Assembly: GCF_900609055.1 (NCBI RefSeq)
Contig: NZ_UXAW01000071.1
Span: 56,741 to 120,740, forward strand
Length of the DNA: 64,000 nt
Source of the DNA: Pseudogemmobacter humi
Lineage (GTDB): Bacteria; Pseudomonadota; Alphaproteobacteria; Rhodobacterales; Rhodobacteraceae
Direction of reading: 5' to 3'
Part shown: piece by piece, positions 1-8,455 of the stretch
Position numbering within the stretch: position 1 is the first letter of the stretch
Layout: each line of letters begins with the position of its first letter
Position numbers and translations under genes: made by a program
Notes under the pieces: model-generated
The model's database searches: none
The model's input: only the letters and a program-made list of their open reading frames with translations
Told to the model about the DNA's origin: nothing

Positions 1-177
1 GTGATGGCGCACTGGCCGGTGCGCGAGTTGAAGAACCAGCATGATCCGGCCGAAATGATCGCGGCGATGATCGACGTGCTGACCGCCGAAAAGCCCGCCT
101 TCCGCACCGTCCTGCCCGCCAAAACCGCCGACCGCGTCCAGAGCGAACAGCGCGAAGCCTGGGACTGGACGGTATGA
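1..177 (+). CDS. C-terminal end of a probable short-chain dehydrogenase (5' truncated)
   Basis: An open frame enters from the left edge in frame 1 and stops at TGA 175-177, giving about 57 residues that end in WDWTV. The stretch with an acidic helix followed by EKPAFRTVLPAKTADRVQ resembles the C-terminal tail of SDR-type oxidoreductases, but the nucleotide-binding and catalytic parts lie outside the window, so the family is a guess. Its stop overlaps the start of the next gene by four bases (ATGA), which suggests translational coupling. Confidence 0.45.
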   Translation: MMAHWPVRELKNQHDPAEMIAAMIDVLTAEKPAFRTVLPAKTADRVQSEQREAWDWTV

Positions 178-446
178 GCCTGCGGGTCACAGCCCGCATC
201 ACCGCGCGCGATCCGGAAGCGCTGATCCCGCTCTTGCACCAGTTGACCGAACACAGCCGGAATGAGCCCGGCTGTCTCGACTACGGCTGGTATCGCAAGG
301 GCGCGGTCTTTACCTCGGTCGAGCTGTGGCAAACGCCCGAGGCCGAGCGCGCCCATAACAGGACCGCGTTCCTGGACGACCTTCTGTGCCGCATCGTCCC
401 GTTGCTCGAAGGCCGGCCCGAGGTCACCCGCTGGGAGAATATCTGA
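174..446 (+). CDS. ABM-domain (YgiN-like) putative quinol monooxygenase
   Basis: This encodes a 90-residue protein with the antibiotic-biosynthesis-monooxygenase ferredoxin-like fold: an N-terminal strand (VTARITA), the helix region PLLHQLTEHSRNEPGCLDY, then FTSVELWQTPEAERAHN and a C-terminal helix. Family members are small cofactor-free dimers that oxidise quinols or similar aromatics; the substrate here is not known. The ATG lies in the stop codon of the preceding probable dehydrogenase (ATGA overlap), so the two are probably cotranslated. The length is typical of single-domain ABM proteins. Confidence 0.75.
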   Translation: MSLRVTARITARDPEALIPLLHQLTEHSRNEPGCLDYGWYRKGAVFTSVELWQTPEAERAHNRTAFLDDLLCRIVPLLEGRPEVTRWENI

Positions 447-509
447 GACAGAGCGCGGATCACCTGAAACAGCGGTTCCTCTGTTGTCGCGCGCCTTCGC
501 CGGCAGGCC

Positions 510-1070
510 TCACCCCCCGCCTTCCTGGCAGGGGCCGGCGGTATGTGCAGAGAGCATGGCTTCAACGTCATCCAGAAAAGCGAACCAGGCGCCTTCCTCG
601 TCTATGCCGTTGATCCGCATCAGAAACAGCCCCTCAACGGCCAGAAACGCCACACGCGCCGCCCGCGCCCGGGGCGAGGGGCCATCGAGGCGGCTGAACA
701 TCCCCTGATACCAGGCCCGTATCTCCTGCATATGCACCGGATCCTTGAGCGAGCCGACCAGAAGCCCGGCCATTCTGGCGTTCATCGCCTGCTGCGAGGC
801 GCGGGTGGCCTGGATATAGCGGCGGACGAAGGCGACCGGATCACCGGGAGGGGGCTCTCCCATCAGCGCATCGAACTGACTGGTCCAGCGGTCGATCAGG
901 CTGCGCACCAGATCTTCCTTCGAGGCAAAGGAATACTGCACGCCGCCTTTGGTAATACCCGCCGCCTGGGCCAGGGCGCCGATGGTCAGGGCGGCCGCGC
1001 CGCCGCTGCGCACCAGCTCTTCGGCGAGGTCCAGCAGCTTCTCGCGGGTGATGGTCGGCTTTCTGCCCAA
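510..1070 (-). CDS. TetR-family transcriptional repressor of the adjacent efflux pump
   Basis: The 186-residue protein starts MGRKPTITREKLLDLAEELV and has the TetR helix-turn-helix at about residues 25-50 (LTIGALAQAAGITKGGVQYSF), followed by a helical ligand-binding domain. It is divergent from an SmvA-like drug exporter with only 81 bases between the starts, and a perfect inverted repeat lies in that gap, the arrangement seen for SmvR/SmvA pairs. It probably represses both genes and is released by a cationic or lipophilic ligand; this role is inferred from context and was not tested. Confidence 0.85.
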   Translation of the reverse strand: MGRKPTITREKLLDLAEELVRSGGAAALTIGALAQAAGITKGGVQYSFASKEDLVRSLIDRWTSQFDALMGEPPPGDPVAFVRRYIQATRASQQAMNARMAGLLVGSLKDPVHMQEIRAWYQGMFSRLDGPSPRARAARVAFLAVEGLFLMRINGIDEEGAWFAFLDDVEAMLSAHTAGPCQEGGG

Positions 1071-1101
1071 TGTCCTGACCTTCGCAGATTTCGGTTGAAA
1101 G

Positions 1102-1117
1102 AAATACGACCGTATTT
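1102..1117. promoter_or_regulatory. Probable TetR operator between tetR and the efflux gene
   Basis: This is a perfect inverted repeat AAATACG-AC-CGTATTT, two 7-base arms with a 2-base centre. It lies in the 81-base divergent intergenic region, 35 bases upstream of the efflux gene start, where a bound repressor would block both promoters. The dyad and its size fit TetR operators. Confidence 0.7.
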
Positions 1118-1151
1118 ATATGGAGCCGGGCAGCAGAAGCCAAGGTGACTC

Positions 1152-2669
1152 ATGCCCGCCCGTCAACCCGATCCGAAACGCTGGCTGGTGCTGCTCGCGG
1201 TGATGCTGGCGTTCCTGCCGGTGGTGCTGGACATGACCATCCTGCATGTCGCCGTGCCCAGACTGACCCAGGCGCTGGCCGCTTCCGGCACCGAAGTGCT
1301 GTGGGTAATCGACATCTATCCGCTGCTGATGGCGGGTCTGCTGGTGCCGATGGGGACGCTGGCCGACCGGATCGGCAACCGGCGCATCCTGCTGACCGGG
1401 CTGGTGATCTTCGGCGCGGCCTCGGCCTTTGCGGCCTTTGCGCCCAATGCGCCGGTGCTGATCGCGGCGCGGATGCTGCTGGCGCTTGGCGGCTCGATGA
1501 TCATGCCCTGCGTGCTGGGGATCATCCGCCGCACCTTCGAGGATGAGAAGGAACGCGGTCTGGCGCTTGGCCTCTGGGGCACGGTCGGCGCGGCGGGGGC
1601 GGCGGTCGGCCCGCTGATCGGCGGCGCGCTGCTGGAGCATTTCTGGTGGGGCTCGGTCTTTCTGATCAATATCCCGGTGATGGTGGTCGTCGTGACCGCC
1701 TGCTGGCTCCTGCTGCCCCGGCGCGAGGAAACCACCCCCGGCCATTGGGCCATCGGCCAGGCGCTTTTGCTGATCTTCGGCATGATCGCGACGGTTTACG
1801 CGATCAAGGCCGGGTTCGGGGCCAGACAATCGCTGCCCGTCGTGCTGGCGGTGCTGGCGCTCGGGCTTGGGCTGCTGACGATTTTCGCCCGCAAGCAGAT
1901 GCGCGCGGCCGAGCCGATGCTGGATCTGTCGCTCTTCTCGCATCCGGCCATTCTGGCGGGGATGATCATGGCGATGGTCGCCAGCGGGTCGCTGGCCGGG
2001 GTCGAGCTGACGCTGGCGCAAGAGTTGCAATATGTGCTGGACAAGACCCCGCTTCAGGCCGGGATCTTCATGATCCCGATCATGGCCGCGGCGGCGATCG
2101 GCGGGCCGGTGGCGGGCTGGCTTTCGGCCCGGTTCGGCCTGCGCCCGGTGGCGAGCCTCTCGATGGCGGTTTCGTCCGTCGCCCTGGCCTGGCTGGCCTT
2201 GAGCGATTTCCACACGTCGGGGGTGATGGTGCCCGCGCTGCTGGCGGTGCTGGGGCTGGCGCTGTCCATCGGGCTGACAGCCTCGTCCATCGCCATCATG
2301 GGCTCGGTCGAGGCCAGCAAGGGCGGCGCGGCGGGCTCGCTTGAGGCCACCGGCTATGAACTCGGCACGGGCCTCGGCATCACCTTCTTCGGCGTCTTCA
2401 TGTCGGTGGTTTACGGGCGGCATTTCGATGCGCCGCCAGGGCTTTCGGCCGGTCAGGCGGCTCAGGCGACCCGCTCGATCGGGGACAGCTATCTTGTCGC
2501 CCGCGATCTGGCGGCGGTCGAAGGAGAGGCGGTGATTGCGGCGGGCAAGGCGGCGTTTTCCTCGACCCATTCGGTGCTGCTGCTGACCGCAGCGGCGCTG
2601 ATCGGCGCGCTGGCGGCCTTGGTGTTCTTCCTGCTGGCAAGGGTGAAAACCACCAGCGCGCAGCACTGA
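1152..2669 (+). CDS. SmvA/QacA-like 14-helix MFS multidrug exporter (DHA2 family)
   Basis: The 505-residue protein is polytopic throughout. The first helix carries the DHA2 signature (LDMTILHVAVPRL), followed by LLMAGLLVPMGTLADRIGNRR (motif A) and a helix-5 motif C (GAAGAAVGPLIGG). The stretch LLEHFWWGSVFLINIPV closely matches SmvA/QacA exporters of quaternary ammonium compounds and dyes. It would act in the inner membrane as a proton-coupled drug antiporter. The start ATG follows AAGGTGA at good spacing. It is divergent from a tetR gene, which probably regulates it. Confidence 0.88.
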   Translation: MPARQPDPKRWLVLLAVMLAFLPVVLDMTILHVAVPRLTQALAASGTEVLWVIDIYPLLMAGLLVPMGTLADRIGNRRILLTGLVIFGAASAFAAFAPNAPVLIAARMLLALGGSMIMPCVLGIIRRTFEDEKERGLALGLWGTVGAAGAAVGPLIGGALLEHFWWGSVFLINIPVMVVVVTACWLLLPRREETTPGHWAIGQALLLIFGMIATVYAIKAGFGARQSLPVVLAVLALGLGLLTIFARKQMRAAEPMLDLSLFSHPAILAGMIMAMVASGSLAGVELTLAQELQYVLDKTPLQAGIFMIPIMAAAAIGGPVAGWLSARFGLRPVASLSMAVSSVALAWLALSDFHTSGVMVPALLAVLGLALSIGLTASSIAIMGSVEASKGGAAGSLEATGYELGTGLGITFFGVFMSVVYGRHFDAPPGLSAGQAAQATRSIGDSYLVARDLAAVEGEAVIAAGKAAFSSTHSVLLLTAAALIGALAALVFFLLARVKTTSAQH

Positions 2670-2676
2670 GGCAAAG

Positions 2677-2707
2677 CTCTGCGCAGCGCTTCCGCCAGCG
2701 CGCAGAG
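2677..2707. terminator. Hairpin between convergent efflux and acyl-CoA dehydrogenase genes
   Basis: Two 8-base arms, CTCTGCGC at 2677-2684 and GCGCAGAG at 2700-2707, can pair across a 15-base loop just after the efflux stop codon. There is no clear T-run, so it is a candidate bidirectional terminator only. Confidence 0.35.
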
Positions 2708-2733
2708 GAACCGTGCAAAGCCCGCCCCGGGGG

Positions 2734-4494
2734 TCAGAGCAATGCGTCGTCCGCCGCCATGATATCGGCGGCGCCGGCCCGGATCGCGCTTTCCAGTGCG
2801 ACAGTCCGGGGGAGCAATCGGGATGTGAAATAACGAGCCATTGCCAGCTTGTGCCGTGCCAGCGCAGGAGAGGAGTTCCGAGCCGCCTTTCCCGCCATGC
2901 GCACCCAGAGCCACCCATAGGTGACCAGGGCAAAGCAATGCAGATATTCCGTCGCCGCGGCCCCGGTTTCGCGCGGATCGCCGGCCCTCGACAGAACGAA
3001 CCCGGTCAGATCTTCAAGGCGGGTCAGGGCTGAGGCAACAGCCCTTCTTGCCGGTTCCAGCTCTTCGGCGGCCTGCGGGGCAAGATCATCGCGCATCAGC
3101 GCGAAAAAGCGACGCGCCGGATCTCCGTTCTCCATTGGCAGTTTGCGGCCGACCAGGTCCATCGCCTGCACGCCGTTCGTGCCTTCATAAATCTGGGTGA
3201 TGCGGGCATCGCGCACATATTGCTCCATGCCCCATTCGCGGATGTAGCCGTGACCGCCGAAGACCTGTTGTGACTTTACCGCGGTCTCAAAGCCGAAATC
3301 GGTGCAGGCGGCTTTAACCACCGGCGTCAGCAGGGCGACATAGCCCCCGGCTTCGCGGCGGGTTGCGGGATCGGGATGGCGGGCCGCGATATCCATCTGC
3401 AAGGCGGTCCAGATGCCAAGCGCGCGGCCCGCCTCGGTGAGCGCGCGCCCGGTCAGCAGCATCCCGCGTACATCGGCATGGCCGATGATCGGCACCGGCC
3501 CCAAACTGCCATCCGCCCCCCGCCCCTGACGCCGCTCGCGCGCATAGGCCACGGCTTTCTGACTGGCCGCTTCGCCGATCCCCAGGCCCTGCATCCCGAC
3601 AAACAGACGCTCGGCGTTCATCATGGTGAACATGGCGTTCAGCCCGGCGCCGGGTTCGCCGATCAGCCAGGCGGTCGCGCCGTCGTAATTCATCACGCAG
3701 GTCGGCTGGGCATGGATTCCCATCTTGTGTTCCAGCGCACCAACGGACATCCGGTTGCGAAGCCCCGTCTCGCCCGCCTCATCGGCAAGGAATTTCGGCG
3801 CAAGGAACAGGCTGATCCCCCTGACGCCCGCCGCCGCGCCCGGCAGCCGCGCCAGCACCAGATGCACGATATTGCCGCCGAAATCGTGATCGCCCGAAGA
3901 GATGAAGATTTTCGTTCCATGCAGCGCATAGGTGCCGTCACCGCATGGTTCGGCCCGGGTCGTGAGCTGCCCGAGATCTGTTCCGGCGCCGGCTTCGGTC
4001 AGGGCCATGGCCCCGGTCCACTCGCCCTGGATCATCTTCGGAAGATACTGCTGCTTCAGCGCGTCGCCGGCATGGTGGAAGATGGTCTCGGCCGCGCCAC
4101 GGGTCAGCCCCGCGAACAGTCCGAAGGACAGATTGGCGGATGACAGCATTTCATCCAGCAGCAACTGAAGCACATGGGGCAGGCCCTGGCCTCCGAACTC
4201 GGGCGCGCCCGAAAGACCCGCCCAGCCCGCGGTGACAAATGCCCGATAAGCGGCGGGGAAGCCCTGCGGCGTGCTCACCACGCCGTCTGCAAGTCTGCAA
4301 CCCTGCTCATCGCCGGGCCGGTTCAGCGGTTCAAGAATACGGGCGCAGAATTTTCCGGCCTCATCAAGTATGCTGGTCGCCAACCCGGTATTGATATCGC
4401 CGAAACCAGGAAGGACGGACATCTTCTCATCGAAATCAAAGACATCCCCCAGCAGAAAAGACATGTCGGCAACGGGCGGAACATAGGCTGTCAT
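2734..4494 (-). CDS. Acyl-CoA dehydrogenase with C-terminal extension (DmdC-like clade)
   Basis: The 586-residue protein begins MTAYVPPVADMSFLLGD, the N-terminus typical of the long acyl-CoA dehydrogenases that carry an extra C-terminal domain and include 3-methylmercaptopropionyl-CoA dehydrogenase DmdC. Visible motifs are GAMALTEAGAGTDLG (FAD/substrate region), KIFISSGDHD, and FGGHGYIREWGMEQYVRDARI followed by IYEGTNGVQAMDL. The ATG at 4494 is preceded by GGAAGAGA; an in-frame start 27 codons upstream lacks a ribosome site. It is the last gene in the leftward direction after the meta-cleavage genes, 144 bases beyond the aldolase, so it may be cotranscribed. Its acyl-CoA substrate is unknown. 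Confidence 0.85.
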   Translation of the reverse strand: MTAYVPPVADMSFLLGDVFDFDEKMSVLPGFGDINTGLATSILDEAGKFCARILEPLNRPGDEQGCRLADGVVSTPQGFPAAYRAFVTAGWAGLSGAPEFGGQGLPHVLQLLLDEMLSSANLSFGLFAGLTRGAAETIFHHAGDALKQQYLPKMIQGEWTGAMALTEAGAGTDLGQLTTRAEPCGDGTYALHGTKIFISSGDHDFGGNIVHLVLARLPGAAAGVRGISLFLAPKFLADEAGETGLRNRMSVGALEHKMGIHAQPTCVMNYDGATAWLIGEPGAGLNAMFTMMNAERLFVGMQGLGIGEAASQKAVAYARERRQGRGADGSLGPVPIIGHADVRGMLLTGRALTEAGRALGIWTALQMDIAARHPDPATRREAGGYVALLTPVVKAACTDFGFETAVKSQQVFGGHGYIREWGMEQYVRDARITQIYEGTNGVQAMDLVGRKLPMENGDPARRFFALMRDDLAPQAAEELEPARRAVASALTRLEDLTGFVLSRAGDPRETGAAATEYLHCFALVTYGWLWVRMAGKAARNSSPALARHKLAMARYFTSRLLPRTVALESAIRAGAADIMAADDALL

Positions 4495-4638
4495 CGGATA
4501 TCTCTTCCGGAAAAAGGGGTCTGTCGGTCCCGGCTTTGCCCGGATCGCGGACGGCACAAGTGCTGTGGCGGGCATAGCGACACCCTGCCGGAAGCGATGC
4601 GACCGACAGGGAAGGCGCCAGCGGAGGAAGGCCCGTGA

Positions 4639-5688
4639 TCAGCCAGCCGTGCCCGGCAGGCCACGCGCGCGGGCCATGCTCATGGCGGTGTCCTGGATCA
4701 TGTCTTCCTGGCCGCCGATCATCTTCTTGCGGCCGAGTTCGATCAGAATGTCGCGGGCGGGAACGCCGAAGCGTTCCGCCGCGCGGCGGGCGGGCAAGAG
4801 GAAGGTCGAATAGACCCCGGCATAGCCGAGCGTCAGCGCCTCGCGGTCGACCCGGACGATACTATCCATGAACGGCACCACCACGTCTTCGGCCAGATCC
4901 ATCAGCGCGAAGGTGTTGCTGCCGGTCTCGATCCCCATCCGGTCGCAGACGGCGGCCAGCACCTCGATCGGCGCATTCCCGGCGCCCGCGCCCAGCCCGG
5001 CAAGCGAGGCATCGATCCGGCTTGCCCCGGCAGCGATGGCCGCGATGGAATTGGCGATGCCGAGGCCGAGGTTGTGGTGGCCGTGGAAGCCGATCTCCGT
5101 CCCGGGCTTCAGCGCGTCACGCAGGCGGCTGATCACTTCGGTCACGTCATCGGTCAGCATATATCCCGCGGAATCCGTGATATAGACCGTGTTGGCGCCG
5201 TAGCTTTCCATCAAAAGCGCCTGTTCGGTCAGGCCTTTGGCGTCGTTCAAATGCGACATCATCAGAAAGCCGGTCGTATCCATCCCCAGCTTGCGCGCGA
5301 AGGCGATATGCTGCGGCGAGGTATCGGCCTCGGTGCAATGCGTCGCCACATGGACCGAGCGCGCGCCGCAGTCATAGGCCTCCTGCAATTCGCGCATGGT
5401 GCCAAGGCCGGGGATCAGCAGGACCGAGATCGTGGCCTGTTTCACCACCGCCGCCACCGCCGAGATATATTCGGCGTTCGAGGCCAGCGCCCGTCCATGC
5501 TGGATCGAATTGCCGCCCAGCCCCGCGCCATGGGTGACTTGCAGGTAAGGCACCCCCGCCGCATCCAGGGCCGAGGCGATCTTCACCATCATCTCGACCG
5601 GGATCTGTTCGCGTTTCGCATGCATCCCGTCGCGCAAAGACATGTCATGCAGCCTGACCTTGCGGCCTTCGAGTTTGCTCTTCGCCAT
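4639..5688 (-). CDS. dmpG: 4-hydroxy-2-oxovalerate aldolase
   Basis: The 349-residue protein performs the last carbon-carbon cleavage of the catechol meta pathway, splitting 4-hydroxy-2-oxovalerate into pyruvate and acetaldehyde. The HMG-CoA-lyase-like barrel shows [16 protein letters not shown] near the N-terminus (the RDGMH metal and catalytic loop), [15 protein letters not shown] in the second half, and a C-terminal communication domain. ATG 5688 overlaps the TGA of the dehydrogenase gene by one base and has GGAGG ahead of it; a GTG one codon upstream is less likely. Adjacency to the acylating dehydrogenase fits the known bifunctional complex that channels acetaldehyde. Confidence 0.95.
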   Translation of the reverse strand: MAKSKLEGRKVRLHDMSLRDGMHAKREQIPVEMMVKIASALDAAGVPYLQVTHGAGLGGNSIQHGRALASNAEYISAVAAVVKQATISVLLIPGLGTMRELQEAYDCGARSVHVATHCTEADTSPQHIAFARKLGMDTTGFLMMSHLNDAKGLTEQALLMESYGANTVYITDSAGYMLTDDVTEVISRLRDALKPGTEIGFHGHHNLGLGIANSIAAIAAGASRIDASLAGLGAGAGNAPIEVLAAVCDRMGIETGSNTFALMDLAEDVVVPFMDSIVRVDREALTLGYAGVYSTFLLPARRAAERFGVPARDILIELGRKKMIGGQEDMIQDTAMSMARARGLPGTAG

Positions 5689-6620
5689 CACACGGCCTCC
5701 GCTTCAGACTGTTTCACACCCGGCAGGGCGATGGAGCCGTCCTGGATCCCTTTCGCGAACATCTCGGCGGTGCGGGCGGCGGCGGCGGTCATGATGTCGA
5801 GATTGCCGGCATAGGTCGGCAGGTAGTCGCCAAGGCCCGCGACCTCCATGAAGACCGCGACGCGGTTGCCGTCGAAATCGGGGCCGTTCACAAGGCGGTA
5901 GCCCGGGACGTAAATCTGCACCTGTTCGATCATCCGCAGCACGGAGGCGGTGATCGCCTCGCGGTCGGGGGCGCCTTCGACCTCGCAATAGATCGTGTTG
6001 CGCATGATCAGCGGCGGATCGGCGGGGTTGATGATGGCGAGCGCCTTGCCGCGTTTCGCGCCGCCCACCTTCTCCAGCGCGTTGGAGGTCGTATAGGTGA
6101 ACTCGTCGAGATTGGCGCGTGTGCCCGGCCCCACCGACAGCGAGCTGAGCGAGGCGATGATCTCGGCATAACCGACCGGCTGCACCGCGCCGACCGCCGC
6201 CACAATCGGGATCGTCGCCTGCCCGGCGCAGGAGATCATGTTGACATTGACCACGCCCCCCGCCGCCGCGATCTGCGCGAGGTTGACCGGCGGCACGCAC
6301 AGCGGCCCGATGGCGGCGGGCGTCAGATCGACCATCAGCACGCCCAGCTCATTGAGTTTGCGGCTGTTTTCGGCATGAACATAGGCCGAGGTCGCGTCAA
6401 AGGCGATCTGGATCCCGTCGGCCAGCACATGCGGCATGAGCCCGTCCACGCCCTCATGCGTGGTCTTCAGCCCCATCTCCCGCGCCCGCGCGAGGCCCTC
6501 GGAGCCTGGATCGATCCCCACCATCCAGACCGGCTCCAGCACATCCGAGCGTTTCAGCTTGTATAGCAGGTCGGTGCCGATATTGCCGGACCCGATCAGG
6601 GCGCATTTGATCTTTGCCAT
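5688..6620 (-). CDS. dmpF: Acetaldehyde dehydrogenase (acylating)
   Basis: The 310-residue protein oxidises acetaldehyde to acetyl-CoA with NAD and CoA, in complex with the aldolase encoded next to it. The N-terminal Rossmann motif is [16 protein letters not shown], and the catalytic cysteine is in [14 protein letters not shown]. The length equals that of DmpF/MhpF enzymes. It follows the decarboxylase gene by 18 bases and ends within the aldolase start, so the genes are one transcription unit. Confidence 0.95.
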   Translation of the reverse strand: MAKIKCALIGSGNIGTDLLYKLKRSDVLEPVWMVGIDPGSEGLARAREMGLKTTHEGVDGLMPHVLADGIQIAFDATSAYVHAENSRKLNELGVLMVDLTPAAIGPLCVPPVNLAQIAAAGGVVNVNMISCAGQATIPIVAAVGAVQPVGYAEIIASLSSLSVGPGTRANLDEFTYTTSNALEKVGGAKRGKALAIINPADPPLIMRNTIYCEVEGAPDREAITASVLRMIEQVQIYVPGYRLVNGPDFDGNRVAVFMEVAGLGDYLPTYAGNLDIMTAAAARTAEMFAKGIQDGSIALPGVKQSEAEAV

Positions 6621-6638
6621 TCTTCCCCCCCTTGCCCG

Positions 6639-7427
6639 TCAGTCGCCGAAACGGACCGAAACCGAGCCCATATCCAGAAACCGCGCGATCAGGCTGTCGC
6701 CGGATTTCACCGGCACCGCCGCCGTGATCGCGCCGCTCATCACGAAACTGCCGGCGGGCAGCACCTCGCCCATCTCATGCAACACACCCACCAGCATCGC
6801 CACCGCATCGGCCGGATGGCCCAGCACCTCGGCCGAGGCGCCAAGGGCGACGATCTCGCCATTCAGCTCCATCACGGTGCCGATGGTGCGCAGATCAATG
6901 CTGCCCGGGCGACGCGGCCGCCCGCCCGCGATAAACCGCGCGGAAGAGCTGTTATCGGCCAGCACGCTTTCCAGATCGAATTTGAACCCGGTGAAACGGC
7001 TGTCGATGATCTCGACCGAGGGCTGGATGTAATCGGTCGCCGCCAGCACCTGATCGCGGCTGACCTGGCCGGACAGTTCCGCCCCCATGACAAACGCGAT
7101 CTCGCATTCGGCGCGCGGATGGATCATGTCGCCCAGCGAAATCACCGAGTTCTCGGGCCGCGCCATCGCATCGGTCAGAAAGCCGATGCCCGGCTTGTCG
7201 ACCCCCATCTGCAACATCTTGGGCCGCGAGGTCAGCCCGGCCTTCCAGCCCACGACCCGCTGGCCGCGCGCCTCATAGCTGCGGCGCAAAGCGGTCTGCA
7301 CGCGGTAGGCATCGGCCACCGTCATGCCGGGGTAATCATCGGTCAGCTTGCGGATCGGGGTGGCATAGGTCTGGGCGGTCTCCACCCGTTCGGCCAGCCG
7401 CTGAATGGCGGTGTTGTCCAGTGTCAT
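6639..7427 (-). CDS. dmpH: 4-oxalocrotonate decarboxylase
   Basis: The 262-residue member of the hydratase/decarboxylase (FAH-like) family has metal-binding ECEIAFVMG and the segment IEIIDSRFTGFKFDLESVLADNSSSARF, plus PAGSFVMSGAITAAV near the end. These details match the XylI/DmpH decarboxylase branch rather than the hydratase branch. It decarboxylates 2-oxo-3-hexenedioate to 2-oxopent-4-enoate, normally in a physical complex with the hydratase. It overlaps that hydratase gene by four bases (ATGA). Confidence 0.9.
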   Translation of the reverse strand: MTLDNTAIQRLAERVETAQTYATPIRKLTDDYPGMTVADAYRVQTALRRSYEARGQRVVGWKAGLTSRPKMLQMGVDKPGIGFLTDAMARPENSVISLGDMIHPRAECEIAFVMGAELSGQVSRDQVLAATDYIQPSVEIIDSRFTGFKFDLESVLADNSSSARFIAGGRPRRPGSIDLRTIGTVMELNGEIVALGASAEVLGHPADAVAMLVGVLHEMGEVLPAGSFVMSGAITAAVPVKSGDSLIARFLDMGSVSVRFGD

Positions 7428-8224
7428 ACCTGCGCCCTCCCCTTGAAACGCGCGGTGCAGGTGCCGACACCTGCGATGGTCGCGACCAGTTCGTCCCCGT
7501 CCACAACCTCGATCAGCGGTGCCTGGGCGCCCGACAGGATCACCTCACCCGCCTTCAGCGTGATCCCGAGCGCGCCGAGCGTATTCGCCAGCCAGGCCAC
7601 CGCATTGGCGGGCGAGCCCTGGACCGCCGCGCCAACCCCGGTCGAATGCAGCGCGCCGTTCTTCTCGATCACGAGGCCGGCAAGGCTGAGGTCGATATCG
7701 CGCGGATCGGCGCGGCCTTCCCCCAGCAGAAACACCCCGCAAGAGGCATTGTCGGCCACCGTGTCCTGGATGCGGATCTTCCAGTCGGAAAACCGGGTAT
7801 CGACGATCTCGAAACAGGGCGTCACGTAATCGGTGGCGCGGATCACATCGGTCACCGTCACGCCCGGCCCGCGCAGATCGTGTTTCAGCACGAAAGCCAG
7901 CTCTGCCTCGGCCCGGGGCTGCATCAGCGCCCCCATATCAATCGCATCGCCGTTCTGATAGAGCATCTGCCGCGTCAGCTGGCCGAAATCCGGCTGGTAG
8001 ACGCCAAGCGCATCCTGGATCGCGCGGCTGGTCAGCCCGATCTTGCGGCCGACAATCTCATCCCCCGCCGCGATCCGCCGCGCCAGCATGCGCGACTGGA
8101 TGTTATAGGCGTCGGTGATCGTGCTTTCCGGCGCGATCTCGCTGATTTTGGTCGTCGGGCGGCCAGAGACCATCGCCTCATAAAGCGCATCCCCCAGCTT
8201 TGCGACCTGGCTTTCCTCGATCAT
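7424..8224 (-). CDS. dmpE: 2-oxopent-4-enoate hydratase
   Basis: The 266-residue protein is the hydratase of the same fold: PRAEAELAFVLKHDLRGPGVT, PCFEIVDTRFSDWKIRIQDTVADNAS and LKAGEVILSGAQAPL match DmpE/XylJ. It adds water to 2-oxopent-4-enoate to give 4-hydroxy-2-oxovalerate. It is the first gene of the leftward operon; the ATG has GGAGGAGG upstream. The 231-base region before it is shared with the divergent semialdehyde dehydrogenase gene and carries two LysR-type boxes. Confidence 0.92.
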   Translation of the reverse strand: MIEESQVAKLGDALYEAMVSGRPTTKISEIAPESTITDAYNIQSRMLARRIAAGDEIVGRKIGLTSRAIQDALGVYQPDFGQLTRQMLYQNGDAIDMGALMQPRAEAELAFVLKHDLRGPGVTVTDVIRATDYVTPCFEIVDTRFSDWKIRIQDTVADNASCGVFLLGEGRADPRDIDLSLAGLVIEKNGALHSTGVGAAVQGSPANAVAWLANTLGALGITLKAGEVILSGAQAPLIEVVDGDELVATIAGVGTCTARFKGRAQV

Positions 8225-8297
8225 GGACCCTCCTCCGTCTGCGGTGAGACTAGGAGAGGGCGGAAATACGCTCCAATACTTTGATGGTCCCCTTGCG

Positions 8298-8346
8298 ATA
8301 CCGGAAGCGTATGAAATGACCCGCAGAAATCATACGAAAAAGGTAT
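8298..8346. promoter_or_regulatory. Paired LysR-type boxes in the dmpE/dmpC divergent promoter
   Basis: Two copies of ATAC-N7-GTAT occur at 8298-8312 and 8332-8346, with centres 34 bases apart (about three helical turns). Each fits the LysR T-N11-A rule. The pair is embedded in a larger nested dyad (GCGATACC 8295-8302 with GGTATCGC 8342-8349, CGTATGA 8308-8314 with TCATACG 8330-8336). A weaker half match lies at 8266-8280. The same 15-base pattern precedes the tautomerase operon, so the LysR protein encoded at 10039 probably binds here. Confidence 0.7.
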
Positions 8347-8455
8347 CGCATTCCCATCCTAAAAGCATTGGAGCGCATGGTGCGCCCTGGCTAATCTGCC
8401 GCCGGATACGGACCGCTGTGCCGCATCGCGCAGGGCCTCGGAGAGGAGACCAGCC

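Noticed and set aside
1102..1117. TetR dyad considered as another LysR box
   Set aside because: ATAC and GTAT are separated by four bases here, not seven, and the flanking genes are unrelated to the aromatic cluster.
1116..2933. 605-codon open frame on the minus strand
   Set aside because: It is antisense to the SmvA-like exporter, rich in Arg/Gln/His as expected for a shadow frame in GC-rich DNA, and has no motif.
2734..4494. Calling the acyl-CoA dehydrogenase dmdC
   Set aside because: The N-terminus resembles the DmdC clade, but this clade contains many enzymes of unknown substrate and no DMSP genes are nearby.
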